From positions 1 through 6,198 of the forward strand of contig JAPUIL010000566.1 in NCBI GenBank assembly GCA_027297085.1: 6,198 nt of DNA, written 5' to 3'. The position numbers were made by a program, and so were the translations under genes. Under the pieces are notes generated by a model. That model saw only the letters and a list, made by a program, of their open reading frames with translations. It made no database searches and was not told the DNA's origin. How positions within the stretch are numbered: position 1 is the first letter of the stretch; each line of letters starts with the position of its first letter. Origin of the DNA: Verrucomicrobiota bacterium. GTDB lineage: Bacteria > Verrucomicrobiota > Verrucomicrobiia > Opitutales > UBA2995. Positions 5,850 through 6,198 of this stretch are shown piece after piece.

Positions 5850-6198
5850 TGGAAAACCGTTCCTCCTTCCACTACCGTTTTCAGAATAAGCGATTCGTAT
5901 GCCTCCCGATCAGACTCCAGAGGCAACAACACCGCTGCAAGCACTGCATCGGCAGAAGAAGCATTCAGCTGTTTGCTCGAAGCTTTAACTGAAATGAAAT
6001 CTAAATCTTTTCCTGGAGTGAATGATCCTTTCCTTCCTCCCAGGTCTAATACATCCGCTCCAGCTTGAGTACTGCGATACAAACCTCGGGAAAACGTGGC
6101 AGACGTCATGCCCGCAGCCTGGTTTTGTCTCACAAAGGAAGTCAAAACATCGAGCATCGAAAGATAGGGACCCCCTCCAATATCTGTTGCCAGAGCCC
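5843..6198 (-). CDS. guaD: Guanine deaminase, C-terminal part (5' end beyond right edge)
   Basis: These are the last 117 residues of an amidohydrolase-superfamily enzyme. Guanine deaminase hydrolyses guanine to xanthine and ammonia, using one metal ion, in the cytoplasm. The visible piece opens with ALATDIGGG followed by PYLSML. This corresponds to the family's LGTDVGGGTSFSML segment, whose aspartate is a metal ligand. It then shows the C-terminal composite-domain pattern LYRSTQAGADVLDLGGR and GSFTPGKDLDFI, typical of amidohydrolases of this type, and ends VVEGGTVFQC. The frame is open through the right edge, so the internal ATG at 6157 is not the start. The TAG stop lies inside the xdhC start (7-nt overlap), which makes this the upstream gene of the xdh operon and feeds xanthine directly to XdhAB. 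Another amidohydrolase (for example a chlorohydrolase-like deaminase) is possible, but the TDxGGG segment and the context favour GuaD. Confidence 0.87.
   Translation of the reverse strand, partial: ALATDIGGGPYLSMLDVLTSFVRQNQAAGMTSATFSRGLYRSTQAGADVLDLGGRKGSFTPGKDLDFISVKASSKQLNASSADAVLAAVLLPLESDREAYESLILKTVVEGGTVFQC
5861..5868 (-). promoter_or_regulatory. Shine-Dalgarno of xdhC inside the guaD 3' end
   Basis: AAGGAGGA on the minus strand lies 11 bases before the ATG at 5849. The match is full, but the spacing is a little long. No other start codon lies between it and the ATG in the xdhC frame, so this start is well supported. Confidence 0.75.

Overview
This window is a block of bacterial purine catabolism. 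Every recognisable gene lies on the minus strand, so transcription runs from the right edge to the left edge. In that order it holds the 3' end of a guanine deaminase gene (guaD), then xdhC (molybdenum cofactor insertion chaperone), xdhA (2Fe-2S/FAD subunit of xanthine dehydrogenase), xdhB (molybdopterin catalytic subunit), a gap of about 490 bases full of palindromic repeats, and the 5' two thirds of a membrane urate oxidase gene (puuD) that leaves the window at position 1.

The first four genes are packed as a translationally coupled operon. The guaD/xdhC overlap is 7 nt, xdhC/xdhA share an ATGA (4 nt), and xdhA/xdhB overlap by 14 nt. Strong Shine-Dalgarno sequences precede xdhC and xdhB. 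The encoded chemistry is consecutive: guanine to xanthine (GuaD), hypoxanthine/xanthine to urate (XdhAB, matured by XdhC), then urate to 5-hydroxyisourate (PuuD). Genes for the later steps (hydroxyisourate hydrolase, OHCU decarboxylase, allantoinase) are not in the window.

The puuD gene is easy to miss. Its reading frame has no stop inside the window, and it was found by translating the minus strand from position 686.

The gap (687-1175) holds two different families of short palindromic repeats resembling REP/REPIN elements. One family (758-835) is an inverted doublet with a GGTAGGGCA arm. The other (1008-1163) has three copies with a GTAGGAG head and a stem whose two sides change together between copies. 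No transposase or RAYT gene is present.

Organism: a bacterium of medium GC that uses Shine-Dalgarno sequences at some genes. The combination of the two repeat families with a PuuD-type urate oxidase reminds me of Verrucomicrobiota (Opitutae/Puniceicoccales-like). This is recollection rather than proof, and Bacteroidota or Gammaproteobacteria are not excluded. I see no wholly new system. The most interesting parts are the repeat-filled gap and the direct linkage of a membrane urate oxidase to xanthine dehydrogenase.
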